Of a stretch of DNA of 64,000 nucleotides, positions 42,901 through 54,944 are shown piece after piece. The position numbers and the translations under genes were made by a program. Where the stretch lies: NCBI GenBank assembly GCA_963556195.1, contig OY744525.1, forward strand, positions 74,386,979 to 74,450,978, in the 5' to 3' direction. Within the stretch, counting starts at the first letter, position 1. Each line of letters opens with the position of its first letter. Below the pieces are notes generated by a model. It saw only the letters and a list, made by a program, of their open reading frames with translations, was not told the origin of the DNA and made no database searches. This DNA is from Sepiola atlantica. Its lineage: Eukaryota > Mollusca > Cephalopoda > Sepiida > Sepiolidae.

Positions 42901-43800
42901 ATGCAAAACACAGTTTACAAACAAAAATAAAATAACTGCCATTAACCAACTTGCAATGCCAGTAATTACGTACAGCTTTGGCATCATTGATTGGCCTCAA
43001 CAAACCATCAACAGGCTAGATGTAAAGACTCGAAAAATGTTAACCCTCCATTGGGTCATCTATAGAAACCAGTATCTGCCAAGACTGTACTTGCCCAGAA
43101 GAGAGGGAGGATTGGGTCTATCAGAGATAAACCACCAGCACAGAGCCACTATTGTCAGCATTGGGCAGTACCTAAGAAGCTCCTTAAACCGCAGCCTAGC
43201 AATGGTACGTGAACACCAAGATTCAAGAGCCAGCAAAACAAATTCCATCACAAAGTTGGCCAAGCATTTTGGACAAGGCTGTCATATAGATGAGGCAGAA
43301 ACACCAAACAATCCTGTCACAGAGATAGCCCAAAAGAGCCGCAAGAGATGCACCCAGACTTTTAAGAACAGGTGCATTGATGAGTGGTCAGGACAGAAAC
43401 GTGCCACATACTTCCTCGATGAACTATCCAAGGACTATATTGATAAGGAAGGGTCCTTGGACTGGCTAAGAAGCGGAGCCCCCCACTACGACCAGGAGAG
43501 GCTTATAATGGCCGCACAAGACCAGGGCCTGATGACAAATGCGTTTAAAAAGATGGCTGGTCTCAGTCAGGACAACAAGTGCAGGTTTTGCCACACTAAA
43601 GTGGAGAGTGTTAGCTACCTCATATCGAGTTGCAAAATCATGTTGGCAGATGGCTCCTATACAGCGTGACATAATGGAGTGTGCAGGTACCTCTACTGAC
43701 TCATCTGTAAGAAACTGAATATCAGGTGTAGCAGCAGGCCCTGGGAACATCTAAATGAGATAACTGTGGGGAATGAGCCATACATCATCTATTCAGCAGG
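39906..43800 (+). pseudogene. LINE with restriction-like endonuclease, nearly full length
   Basis: In order, over several frames: 40002-40442 (MDKEEEKHEKMNKSKSTNWQ, later QKWSVAQKRILLHCYHY, a Myb-like DNA-binding start); 40607-41494, with a Pro/Lys-rich linker; 41513-41956; an RT block 42364-42930 with GIFQGDSLSPLLF and FMDDLKLY (YxDD box as FMDD); and 42770-43669, with YLPRREGGLGLSE and CRFC...SYLISSC, where the CCHC His is Tyr. Frameshifts lie near 40440, 41940 and 42110. RT motif A is deleted at 42310. Placement near R4/NeSL-type LINEs is inference. Confidence 0.8.
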
Positions 43801-43804
43801 GTGT

Positions 43805-45175
43805 AGGAGGAAGTGTTTAGGCACCAAGGATCAATTGTTGATCAATAAGACTATCCTTGAGGACTGTAGAAAAGGGTAGAGAAATCTAAACATGGTGTGG
43901 ATCGATTACCAAAAGGCATATGATAGTGTACCTCACGCATGGCTCCTGCGCTACATTGATCCATCCGGTTATCAAGAAAACAATGGCAGTACAAATAAAT
44001 ATGTGGAAAATAACCATGGCATTAAGACACACTAATGGAACAATAAAAATCCCTGACATCCAGATCCGAAGAGGAATCTTCCAAATAGGTAGCTTATCTC
44101 CTCTACTCTTTAGCCTGGCAATTGATCTACTAAGCAAATTACTAAACTAAAGCTAGGGTGCCTACAGTCTGAGCTAGGGCCGCAAACAAGATCTACACAA
44201 AAGAGTCAACCACCTCCTCTTCATGGATGACATCAAGCTTATGCTAGTTCAGATGCTGACTTAATCCGACTCTTACAGGTTGTACATACCTTCTCCAAAG
44301 ACATTGGAAAGAGGTTTGCCCTGGACAAATGTGCCAAGTGCTTAGAGCTGGGAAGGAGATCCAAACCGAAAACATACAGCTTGATGACGATACTGACATC
44401 AAAGACCTTGAAGAACAGGAACAATACAAATACCTGGGCATAGAAAAAAACGATTAAATTCAACATGCTAAGAAGAGAGAAATAATTGGCAGAGAATATA
44501 TGTTAGGAAAAATTGCTAAACACAGCTAACAAACAAAAACAAAGTAACTGCCATTAAGCAATTAGCTATGCCAGTGATAACATACAGCTTTAGAATTATT
44601 GATTGGCCACAAAAGGATATTAATAGATTAGACACTAAAATGAGAAAAATGTTGATAATGTGCGGAGTAATATACAGAAACCAGTGTCTACCAAGGCTGT
44701 ATCTGCCAAGAGGAACAGGGGATATGGGTCTCTCAGAAATTGACATCAACATCGAGCTACATATCGAGTAAACAGAGCTGTTTAACCTGACATCGTAATA
44801 TTGTACAAAAGGGAGAAAGTAGCAACCCTAGTTGAAGTCTGTCCCTGATGATCCATGATTAAACAGAGTTGAACGGGAAAACATTACGAAGTACCAAGGT
44901 CTTATGTACGACATGAAAAGAAACTAGAATCTTAGGAAAATCTAAATCATACCAGTAATCATAGGAGCAACAGGACTAATTAAAAAGAATTTCAAAAGCT
45001 ATCTGGCGATTATACCCGGTGAACCGAGTGCAAGAGAAATACAAACAGTTGAACTTAAAGGGACGCTTAGAATCTTAAAAAGATCACTAGGCTAGAGTGT
45101 CTGAAATAGCCGGTGAATGTCTGGCATCCGGTAGGATGCACCATCCCGGCAAAAACGGGAAGATAAGAAAGATAA
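43805..45175 (+). pseudogene. Second copy of the same LINE, 3' half
   Basis: Begins within the [18 protein letters not shown], then WIDYQKAYDSVPHAWLLR, which keeps RT motif A (D...YDS). Then RRGIFQIGSLSPLLF (G-D of the motif lost), a degraded DDIKL box, and KMRKMLIMCGVIYRNQCLPR, YLPRGTGDMGLSE. The nuclease region is mostly deleted; the C-terminal YLAIIPGEPSAREIQTVELK block and the 3' hairpin at 45124-45139 remain. Dead. Confidence 0.75.
45124..45139 (+). other. Conserved LINE 3'-UTR hairpin (A)
   Basis: GCATCC-GGTA-GGATGC: a perfect 6-bp stem with a tetraloop, preceded by GAATGTCTG. An identical hairpin occurs at 60831-60846. Possible recognition element for the LINE's own RT (inference). 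Confidence 0.55.
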
Positions 45176-45186
45176 AAAATAAGAGA

Positions 45187-45261
45187 TAAGCCATATTTAT
45201 GTGGAATCTGCATTTTCACATAAGTTTAATTTAACAAAACACAAGCGCTTACACTTAGATT
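45187..45261 (+). pseudogene. Terminal zinc finger of locus A (broken)
   Basis: Reads KPYLC, then after a lost stretch ESAFSHKFNLTKHKRLHLD and TAG. The second Cys is lost in a deletion with frame change. Same terminal word LHLD-stop as in copy B (61315), so this is the original last finger of the gene, now 5 kb from the rest of the array because of LINE sequence. Confidence 0.75.
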
Positions 45262-46488
45262 AGAGTAACTGAATGTCTTCTAGACACAACCCTCGGCTGT
45301 TTCTCTCTGTATAATGGTCTTCCTAAGCCACCCTGATATTGAGATACTTGACGTACGTAGTAGACCCTGACTAACTATTAAAAAAAGATAATTTGCTGTC
45401 TCCCGGGAACTCTGTTAATAATAAGATGGGAGCTTTGAATAACAAACAAGAAGACGTCAAAAGTGGAACTGAAAAAAGATGAATTCCAACTAAATAACCT
45501 TTCTGCTCCTGGGAGTTTCACTCCAAACATGACAGAGTTTTACCAGGATCAGCCATCAAGCCACCATAGAGAAGGCTTTGGCCCCTATCTCTGCCATGTG
45601 ATGCTCATAGAGCAATACCAGAAGACTGTACTACTACTCAAAAATTTGCAAAAACGAAATTCTGGCTGAGAACATTGAAAAAATCATCTACATTTCAAGT
45701 ATGTTCGATTACAAGAAAAGCACATGCACACTGGAGGAAACTACAGAGGATTATGACAATCCAAAAACTATTATCATGAGAAAAAAGGAAGATCATACTA
45801 ATCATATGCAGTTTAACATCTGTTTTACATGTTGGCATATATTGAACCATTTTCAGATGTTCACCTCAAAACTTATTCTTACCAAGTCTTTATCTCTCTG
45901 ATTTATCATTATTTTCTCAGGTTCATTATTATTACTTTGACCCCTTTTTTCGTTGTCTTTCCTTGTGAATTTTACATCTACTCACCCACAAACTATCATT
46001 CATTCTTTCAACGTAGCCATACCATAAAGGTCTCATGTTTTGCCAACGTTTACTCTATACTGTTCATATGTAATCTTCTTGTGTAATGTATACCTCAGAC
46101 TTACCTAATGAGTACAAAAATGTTACCCTTCATTGTAGAGGTCTCCTGATTTCGGAAACGTTACTATCATCAAACTGCCTGCCCTTAGAACCCCCTTTCT
46201 GCTCTGTTGGGTAAAGAAAAAGTAAAAAAAAAGATCCACATGCTTTAAATGATAGAAACATATTCTTGTAATGTTTTGAACCTACATTTGTCTAGTTGAA
46301 ATTTAATCATCAAGAGTTCGAACTCCTCTGAAATTTGTTGGAACACTAAAGCATACGTGAATACCGAAGCTCACTTCAGTTAAAGATATCTAATCCGAAA
46401 AAGCAAATCTGCCAAGATACGTGTGTCATTGTAAAACAGATAGAACTTTCTTTGTTAATCAAATACTGCATAATTATTGACTGAGCAA
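45262..46488 (+). other. 3' UTR/flank of zinc-finger locus A
   Basis: Follows 61316-62919 closely (ATGACAGAGTTTTACCAGGA / AAGGA, GAAACTACAGAGGATTATGA, CTTTCAA(C/T)GTAGCCATACC). No coding pattern: small ORFs differ between copies by frame-changing indels. A ~100-bp piece at 46215-46315 recurs at 47020-47130. Confidence 0.65.
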
Positions 46489-49221
46489 CCCCGTTTATTT
46501 GACTCCAGTAATATTCTTCAACACAAGATTACTACATTCTCAAATGGATAAAGAAGTATTTCCAGATCGTAACCATTTTGAGTACCAGTTCTTCAGCAAT
46601 ACGACAACAAATGTTCTAAAATTGCCACATGGTCTGTTATATTTGTCTCTAAAGATGTACATTTCTTGGATCCTGAACGGTTATTCTGGTTATTGCAGAA
46701 AGTTAAAGTTGAAGAAACATGTACAGCACTGTAAGAAATTATTTGTATTGAAATTATGCTTGATGATAAGTTTATTGTAGCAAGTAGGACAAAAGAAGAA
46801 AGATACAGACATTTTTTTTAACTTACAGTGTTGAACTGAATAAGCTTAGTTTTATTGGAAACAAGTATTCCCTATTTCCGACCTCAATTAATTTTCTTGA
46901 CAATAATATATTTATGTGAATAAATGTTTCTACCGATCTCTGTACTTAGTATTCTTTTTATAAATCTAGTTCCTTATCCGAGTCGCATCTTTGGTCTAAG
47001 TAAATATGTCTTGTTTTGGTGAAAGAAAAAAGTACAAAAAAAGAAATCCACATACTTTAAATGATAGAAACATATCATTATGATGTTTTGAACCTACATT
47101 TGTTCAGTTGAAATTTAATCATCATTATCAAAATAAAATTCCTTGTTACAATCACTTTGTTCAATTATTTTATTTTTAGTCGTTTTTGGTTTAATTATAT
47201 TCAAATTTGGATTTTTCCCTCTGTGACATTAATAATACTAACGTTTTCTGTATCTTACAATTCTGGCTCAACAAGTAATTTACTATCATTAAATAATCAA
47301 GCAAATAACATACATTTTTATGAAACTTTGTTTTACATGAAAACAATATCAACAAGTTTTCTATATAACCCTTTTTTATTATGACAAGAAAATTAAATAT
47401 CACATTTTGAATTGACCAAATTAGTTATCACATTCTGTATTCAACTATTTATTAAAATATAAGGGATTTCATTTATATAGTAAAAATTCTGGTAAAGATT
47501 ACATAATGAAACTTATGCACATCTATATTTAAAATTTAAACAATTAAATATTGAAGTTATATATCTGTTCAATGTTTGTATACTTTGTAAATATGAGTTT
47601 ATATAAATAATTTGCATTGTTTTCAAGTTTCAATTCGAAATTGCTAATTTCAGTTGTTAGCTTCAAATCAACATGTTTAATTAGAATTAAATATTAGAAC
47701 TAATCAATTTTAATAGTAGACACAAGTAATTTAATATCTGCAAATACTTAAGCATATGACGTTTTAAAGGTTCTTTAGCTATTGTTACATTACAATCATA
47801 TGTATTTTCTTAGGTTGTGTTTACAAGAATAAATCTTTTTTCTTATTTATTTCCTACATAGCTAATAAAATATGATTACTAAAATAAAAATATTAAAATC
47901 ACTTTCTTAAATTATTTTTATTTAATTCTTACGTACTTTGGTAAATATGAGAACTTTTCATATCAATCATTCAGTAGAAAAGCATCTTTCTAATGATAAA
48001 CATTAAAATCTATTTTGAAAAGATGATATAAACATAAATAAAATAAACTGAATATAATTTCACTTCTATTTTTAAAAAGTAAACTTTTTCAGAGTAAATT
48101 CATGGAGAGTGGGCGCCTCGCAGTGTCCAAAATTGTGCCTGAACTCTAGCGTAGGTCAATTAATTAACCTACGCAGACGCACACAGCAAGGCAAAGGCAA
48201 TTTCCAAAGAAATCCCCACCCAATCACTAAGTAGATCAGAACGAAAGGCAAACACGGCCACTGCGAGTCTTTTATTACGAGGGATATTCATGGCCACAAA
48301 ATTGTTCTCTTCCCGAATATATTTCAGAGCTGTTCACATAGAACAAGTCCAGACTCTGTTCATGAAACAAATGTGTTACCATTAAATGGCTATTGGAGAT
48401 TGATGCAATCCAATTTCCGGAACAATTCGACATAGTCCCATGTATGTATGGAGCTGCCTATTCTTTTGTTGAGACTATTTTAATACAGGTGTCGATTACA
48501 GCATTAACATCTGGCAAGTATCAGAGCTGTTTACATAGAACAAGTCTCTGGTATGAGTGCATCCTCTTTCATACAGACTTTTGTTCGATTCAGGAAAATG
48601 AATGGAATATACTCAAATTCTCACTGACAATTCTAGGACTTTTATTGCAGCAGCAAGACTCATTAATTATGATTACCGATAGATTCAGAGAGACGTTTGG
48701 TCTCATCCCCTAAAAAATGACGTCATTCCTCATTTAGTCAGCTTAGTATTGAGCTACTTCGTAAAAGACAATTAAAACCATAAAACAACTTTGTATACAA
48801 ATGTAGGAAGAGAAAACTGGACTATTTTGGGTTTTCTGACTCTATCATCTTATGTACTGCGTGCTATTAATAGCCGTCCCTGACTTATAGAAGTTCCAAG
48901 GATTTGCATAGCTTAACCCCAATTCTCTTATGAATGCACATGTAGGGAAAAGTATTAAAATAAGACTGAATAATGAAGATCTGGAAACAACAAAACCCGT
49001 AAGCAGAGCCAATTTGATGAGAAGGCTTTGTATTCATGACGAAAGTCTGGAAAAATGAAGAAAAATGTGGCACTAGACTAGCTTTTGAGTAAGGGAAGCA
49101 TTCTCATTTTATCAAGCCCTTTTATAAGTAGTTGTACAATTATTACTAAAATTAAGTCAATTTTTTTTTAACATAGTTCACCCTTAATAAGGCAGGCCAC
49201 CACTGTAGACGTAAGGGGCTT
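46489..49221. other. AT-rich DNA between the two copies
   Basis: Contains a second copy of the 3'-flank word GATCCACATGCTTTAAATGATA (with AAATCCACATAC) at about 47040, a palindromic GCGTAGGT...ACCTACGC at 48150-48175, and a ~27-bp direct repeat TCAGAGCTGTT(C/T)ACATAGAA at 48325 and 48520. No gene recognised. Confidence 0.5.
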
Positions 49222-49321
49222 CTGAGAAAAAAAAGGGGAATGTTGGGGGATGGGGGGGGTAACGTTAATTGGGATCTGCGCAGCGAGATGTCTGTTTACA
49301 TTAGTTTAAAATGTCTGCATG

Positions 49322-49639
49322 TCAGTACCCTCGGGGAAACAGGGAGCATGGAAGGGAGTTCCATAGGTCAGCAGCACGAGGAAAGAAGCTATTGGAGTAG
49401 AAAGCTCTCCGGCATCTCGTGACCTCTACAGTTAATGGATAGGATTTAGTTGATTGTCGGGTTGGTCTAGTGAATTTACGTTGAGGGGGCACCAGACTAG
49501 CCAATTCATCGGAGCATAATCCATTGAAGTATTTGTAAAACAAGCACAAGGATGCTACATTGTGGCGATGAGACAGGGTCTGGAGCTTGTTGGCAGTGAA
49601 GGACCTATTAGTCAGCCATTTTAATTGACAAAACATCAA
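49322..49639 (-). pseudogene. Jockey/CR1-like LINE protein C terminus
   Basis: The minus-strand frame reads LQTLSHRHNVASLCLFYKYF, GLCSDELASLVPPQRKFTRP, YSNSFFPRAADLWNSLPCSL. The LSHRRNVASLxxFYKYxxGxCS and FFPRxxxLWNxLP blocks are classic for the end of Jockey/RTE-X-like reverse transcriptase proteins. The open frame is intact over 105 residues but has no RT core. Confidence 0.85.
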
Positions 49640-52439
49640 TTACTTCGTGTGTTTGCAAAACTTGAAAGGAATTTATAAACTATCGAGTAACTAGCTTTAA
49701 ATTCTTAGAAAATGTCCATGTATTTAAAAAAGCAAAATTGTTTTCTAACTAATTCAGTGTTTTTATTTCATCTTGCCTAAAACTTGTTTTAACTAACAAC
49801 TTTATTTAATACTTAAAAAAAGAAATTCTTCTTTCAAATAAATCGTTGTATGGTCGGAACAAAAAAATCAGAAAAATACAGCCAATTCATTGTCTGCCAT
49901 TTTAGTTTTGAAACGATGGATTAACCACTTTTTCTCACAGTGATTTTGAAGTAAAAATTTAATTTAACTTGAAAATCTTATCTAAAAAATAGCCCGGTTC
50001 GTAAACTGCACAAGTACCAAAAAAATAATATGAAAAAATGTTCTCCACTGGGGAGGTGGGTAGCCTCGTATTTACAAGTATATCTCCTGTAAAAACGGTT
50101 CTAAAATCTATTTTCAATCGATATTTATTCGATAATTGCCGAATTTTCCTACTTGGCCAAAAGTGACGAATTTTCCGTTTACGAATTTTCCATTTACCAA
50201 TTTTCCGTTTACCAATTTTCCTGTGACGAGTTTTCCGGGCACCGCTTAAGATTTGTCGAAAAGGCGATATGAAATAACTAAAAAACCGTATAGTTTTTTA
50301 AAGGATTATGACATGCTGAACAAATTGTAGTTCGAATCAGTTGAGTATTATGTACTTTTTATCATTTTTTAAATTAGTACATCGGCTATTTCCATGACTT
50401 TGGCATTATCGATAAAAACAAAAGTGGAATGGAAACGAGGTGTAATGAAAAGAAATAAAGTCTTTCATTGAGTTATAAAAATAAAGTATTTAAAAAAAAC
50501 TAAATATTTCTTTAAATATTTGTTTCACAGGATTAAAAAAACGAAAATACTTTTTTAAAATATTTGTTTCACAATATAATTTTTGTTTTCGACAAAACTT
50601 CTTGTTTTCTCAGTATATCAAAATGAAAATATTAGTTTAAAAAATAATTCTTGTGTTATCGCAACGCAATTTTTTACATCAGTAATTCATCACATGAAAA
50701 TAATTTATTTAAAAAATCAAAATATTTATAAAGATATTTGTTGAAAATAATAATTCATTTGTTTTCGCAACACTTCTTTAAAAAAAAATTAAGTCTGATT
50801 CCGGTTTTTAAATAATACTAACCCCGATCCAGTCAAACATGTCATCTAGAAAATAAGCTTATAATACTATCATATTTACTCGTTTAAAATTGCTTTTCTT
50901 CATATTTTATACGTAATACTAACTTAAAACCAATGCCAGTATTTTAAGTCCAATGCGTCCAGCCTGTCATAACATTTAAAAATAATAAAATGTTTATTAC
51001 CTATACACAATTATGTATCGCCTTTTCGAAAAACACTTAACCATCAACTAATCTTAACGTTTACCAGGGTTTCTTCTATGCAGCGAATTTAACAAAAAAA
51101 AACAACAAAGAAAACATAGTGGTATTTGTGTATTCGTACGCGTTAGTGAAATATGAGAGTGAAGAATAAAATGTCAGGACAACTTCATGAAATACTTACT
51201 TGTTATTGAAAAATATAAGCGTACACCGAAAATTAAGGAAAGTAAACAAGTAAAATTTTAATTAAAAAAATAAAACTAATTTAGTGATTTTGTGCTGTTG
51301 ACGCAAAAGGGAGACAATCAGTTTCGTCTTTAGTCATTAACTAAAATGAAAATCTCTTGATAATGGCTAAAAGATTGCGGACTGCTCTGGACTATTTCCT
51401 AAATAAAAAATAAAAATACTCGATTATTTTCCGTAATTTTTGTGTGCGTTAATATATTTCAATATTAAGTATTTTGTAGAGTTTTCGTGTCATTTTATTT
51501 TTAACTGTCTCATTTCACTACCGCGTCCGAATGCACCACTACCAAAAATGTAAATAAGAGCTTTATATATTTTATAACAGTTTTAGCCATCTACCTTGTA
51601 AGTAAATATTGAAATAAATAAATTTATATTTATTTATATGTTTTCCTCTGATGTTTTATGCGGAGCTGCTCTTCTGGTCGCCATCTTGAAATTTTCAGCT
51701 CGATTCCCATCTTATGTTTTAATTCGCAAATTTAATCGTGTTAGCATTGTTATTATTTAGTTACTTCAAATCTGATAATGCGAAAGCCGTTTGTATACAA
51801 GTAAGTATAATGTTTAATGAGTTTATTTATTTTTCTGTTATTAATTGTTTAAGAGTGTTCCTTATGAGGCATATCATATTTTTTTAGTGAACATGTCGAT
51901 ATTAATTTACATTCTGAAAACATTTTCTAATCATCATTAAATTCGAGAAAAAAACATCTGGTATTAGTAATATTTATATAAACGTACTTTGTCCCGAAAC
52001 TTTCATATACATATTCTTTATTGTTATTATGTCGCTTATCGTGCTAACTAATAAAATATATGTGGATGACATTAAATTGTAGAACCCATCGTAATACCAT
52101 GTTTCTTTCTGTGTTCTTTGAACTCTACATCCTATGCTTATTCACCCCAAAAGAAAATTAACTTCTACTTTTTTAGGCGATAACATGTAAACAGCCTGAA
52201 AAACGTAGTGGTAAAAATAAATAAAACATATATAAATATTTATATATGGTACACGTATTGTATTAGGTTCTGTATATGTAAATCCGTTGAAACTTCAGTG
52301 TTTATAAAAAGTGCTCAATAACGCATAGAGCTGTTCTTAAGTATAATTTTTTTGATTTATACAAATATTATTGGTTACATATGCGCATACATGTTTTGGT
52401 TGTACTCTTCACGAGAAATTCAACCTCTTCAGGACAAAA
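49640..52439. other. AT-rich DNA
   Basis: Apart from the short tandem repeat at 50138-50243, no gene or element was recognised. Confidence 0.5.
50138..50243 (+). repeat. ~16-bp tandem repeat
   Basis: Five to six units of (C/A)GAATTTTCC or CAATTTTCC spaced by GTTTAC-like linkers. Confidence 0.75.
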
Positions 52440-52440
52440 A

Positions 52441-52489
<49 letters not shown>
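52440..52489. repeat. (TA)n microsatellite before element B
   Basis: TA tract ending directly at the TIR element. Confidence 0.95.
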
Positions 52490-52490
<1 letters not shown>

Positions 52491-52741
52491 GTACGTGAAA
52501 AAATGGCCAGCGCTTATACTTACTCTCGTTCTTAAAAGTGTCTTTTAAAAGTAGTTTTCGTTTAACTTTTTATTATGTTTGAAAGATAAAAGGAAACAAA
52601 TGAATATTTACGCGTGACAAACAATGAAATGGAAAATCAAAACAGCGAAACATCCGTTAAAAGTGAAGATTCAATAAAACATGTTTAAAAATCGCTGGAA
52701 AAGTAAATATCAGTTTTCTGGAACTGTTTCAAACAATTATT

Positions 52742-53852
52742 GGGTATCTTTTACTTTACTCCGCAGAGTCGTGAACGGTAGGGACCTCCAATTGGTTGTG
52801 AACTATTTACCCCCCCCCCCTATATATAACACGATGTAACTTTAATTTAGATTAAGATTATCAACAAAACTTTTTTACCATTCAAAAGAAGATACATTAA
52901 ATAAACTGCTGATGATTTTTTAGAATTTTTTCCAGCATACGAAACTCATGAAAATGTGAAGTTAAAATGTTGTGTACTTTTTTTTACGTGATAAACTAAC
53001 GTTCTTATGTATAAGCATTTATGTGCGCTGTGATAGGCACATTTTTAATAAATCTCGCATAAATCAAGTTATGGCCAGATCTTCACGAAATTTTCAATAC
53101 TTATTCATTATAGGACTAATTTATCTTTAAAATGCTGTTTTCCTAAAATATATTAGGGAAAATATTTTTTTTACGTGATTCCCCCCCCCCCTGTTTCATT
53201 TTATGAAATATTGAACGAAATATATTGTCATCCGGCGATTTTTTTTTCTTATATAAAACTAAACTCTTTTAAAAAACACATTGGATTAATTTTATTAAAT
53301 TTTACGTAAACTGTTTTAGTAAACTGGTCCGTGAATGCACAAATAAAAAGTGGAAATAAAAGCAATATTATTATGTTTTGAATTTTTTTTTACCTTTTCT
53401 CAATAAAATATACTGTGATTTATTGAAATGCAAAAAAAAAAAAGTTTTACGAAATAATTTTTATTTTCAGAGACATTTATTCATTTGATCGTATTGATCG
53501 AGTTTATCGGTTTTAAACATCATTTTTGAACATATTCGTGTTCGAAATTTTTCAAAATATTTTAATATAATATAGCCCGAAGTATTATGAATCGTAAAAG
53601 ACAAAAGTTGTGGCGGATGTCATATTATGTACTTGGAAAAAACTACTTCATTTGCTAGAAGTAAGAAAATTTTTTTGCACTAACTGATTTTGCCGCAACT
53701 ATGGAACGCAATACTAGCCATAATTAACACGTCAATTTTTAAAGTGAAATTGTCCCACGCGCATGCGCATACATTTTTAGAGTAAAATTGGTGCACGCCG
53801 CACGCTAATTTGTAAACAGTAACACTAATAAGAAAAAACGTTGACAAAAGTA

Positions 53853-53906
<54 letters not shown>

Positions 53907-54944
53907 TTATAATACTTTTTATCATTTTTCTTTTTTCAAATTAAAATGTTTATCCATTTCGAAATATAAACTTATTTTTACTTTGAATTTTTATTATTCA
54001 ATTGACGAATATTTTTAATCATTAACAAACCACAATACTTTCTCCATTTTCATTTTTAGTTTAATTTTTATTATATAAAATTTAACCCAAATTTAAGTCA
54101 AATGCTAACAAAACAAAATAGATAAATCGTTACTTGCAGTAATATTTTGTCTCAAGGAAGAAAAAAATGGTTAAAACAAACCGTTAATTTAGTTTACACC
54201 ATAGTAGTAAAGTAATTTGTTTCACTTCTGTTCATCCGTACATAGATAATATCTTGCCATGTCTCACGCGATGTTTAGTAAACACTACCCCGTGTGTCGT
54301 AAAACAAGAAAATTTCGTAGTTTCATCGGACAATGAAGAAGGGTTTCTTTCAGAATTTGATAATGTAACCTTTAACTAAACTATTTTACTTTAAAACAAG
54401 TATAACTTTATTTGAGAGAGTTTTTTTTTGCAATCGGTAAAGCAAAACGAATGTATGACTTCTTAACGTACACATGAAATAGTGACGTCACCGTTCTTCA
54501 CATGCAATTGGAGGTCCCTAGTGAACGGGGTCAAAAAACGAACGAGAAAGTGTTTAAAAACATAAATATGCCACAAGTAAAGGCGACCTACGTCGAGAAT
54601 AGATATTTTTATACGTAGCTATGACATTTGTTTGTATTTTTACGTAGTATACATGGGTTTTTATTAGATGTAAAAAAAAATTCTTGTTGTTTTTTGCACA
54701 AAAAGAAAATGGCGACCGGTGCTTATTCTCTTACATAACCCCTACGATCGCCATCTTGGATTTGTGCGATGTTGGTGTGACGAATAATTTAATTTCTAAT
54801 AAATAGCACATCGAACGGGTTAAAAATACAAACAAATGCCACAGGTAAGTTTGAAAATAACTTTTATCGCCTACAGTTACTTTTATTTGTTGTATATTCT
54901 TTTTTTTAGCGTGTTTAGTCTGCTGAGTAAAGTAAAAGATACCC
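52742..54944. mobile_element. Outer nested DNA element with 8-bp target duplication
   Basis: The ends GGGTATCTTTTACTTTACTC and its reverse complement at 54925-54944 are perfect inverted repeats. The 8-bp direct repeat CAATTATT flanks it at 52734-52741 and 54945-54952. Without the inner element it is about 450 bp, hence a non-autonomous element. 8-bp duplications fit hAT, P or Merlin types; the ends do not identify which. Confidence 0.85.
52779..54520. mobile_element. Inner hAT-like element nested in the outer element
   Basis: The ends TAGGGACCTCCAATTG and CAATTGGAGGTCCCTA are perfect inverted repeats. The 8-bp direct repeat GTGAACGG flanks it at 52771-52778 and 54521-54528. A TAGGG start with 8-bp duplication is typical of hAT elements. 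1742 bp with no long ORF; a (TTA)n tract lies at about 53853-53901. Confidence 0.88.

Larger units (their letters stand above)
37600..46488 (+). repeat. Duplicated zinc-finger locus, copy A
   Basis: Matches 56264-62919 in the same orientation. Anchors: TTTATTTGTGTGAATGTATT (37620/56290), leader ORF (38947/58283), zinc-finger array, LINE debris, terminal finger (45187/61228), and AAATACTGCATAATTATTGA (46461/62892). Copy A holds more LINE sequence, copy B more fingers. Identity looks like 85-90 percent by eye in the flanks. Confidence 0.9.

Noticed and set aside
48393..48713. 106-residue ORF as a gene
   Set aside because: No recognisable motif, no splice or duplicate support, and part lies in a local direct repeat.
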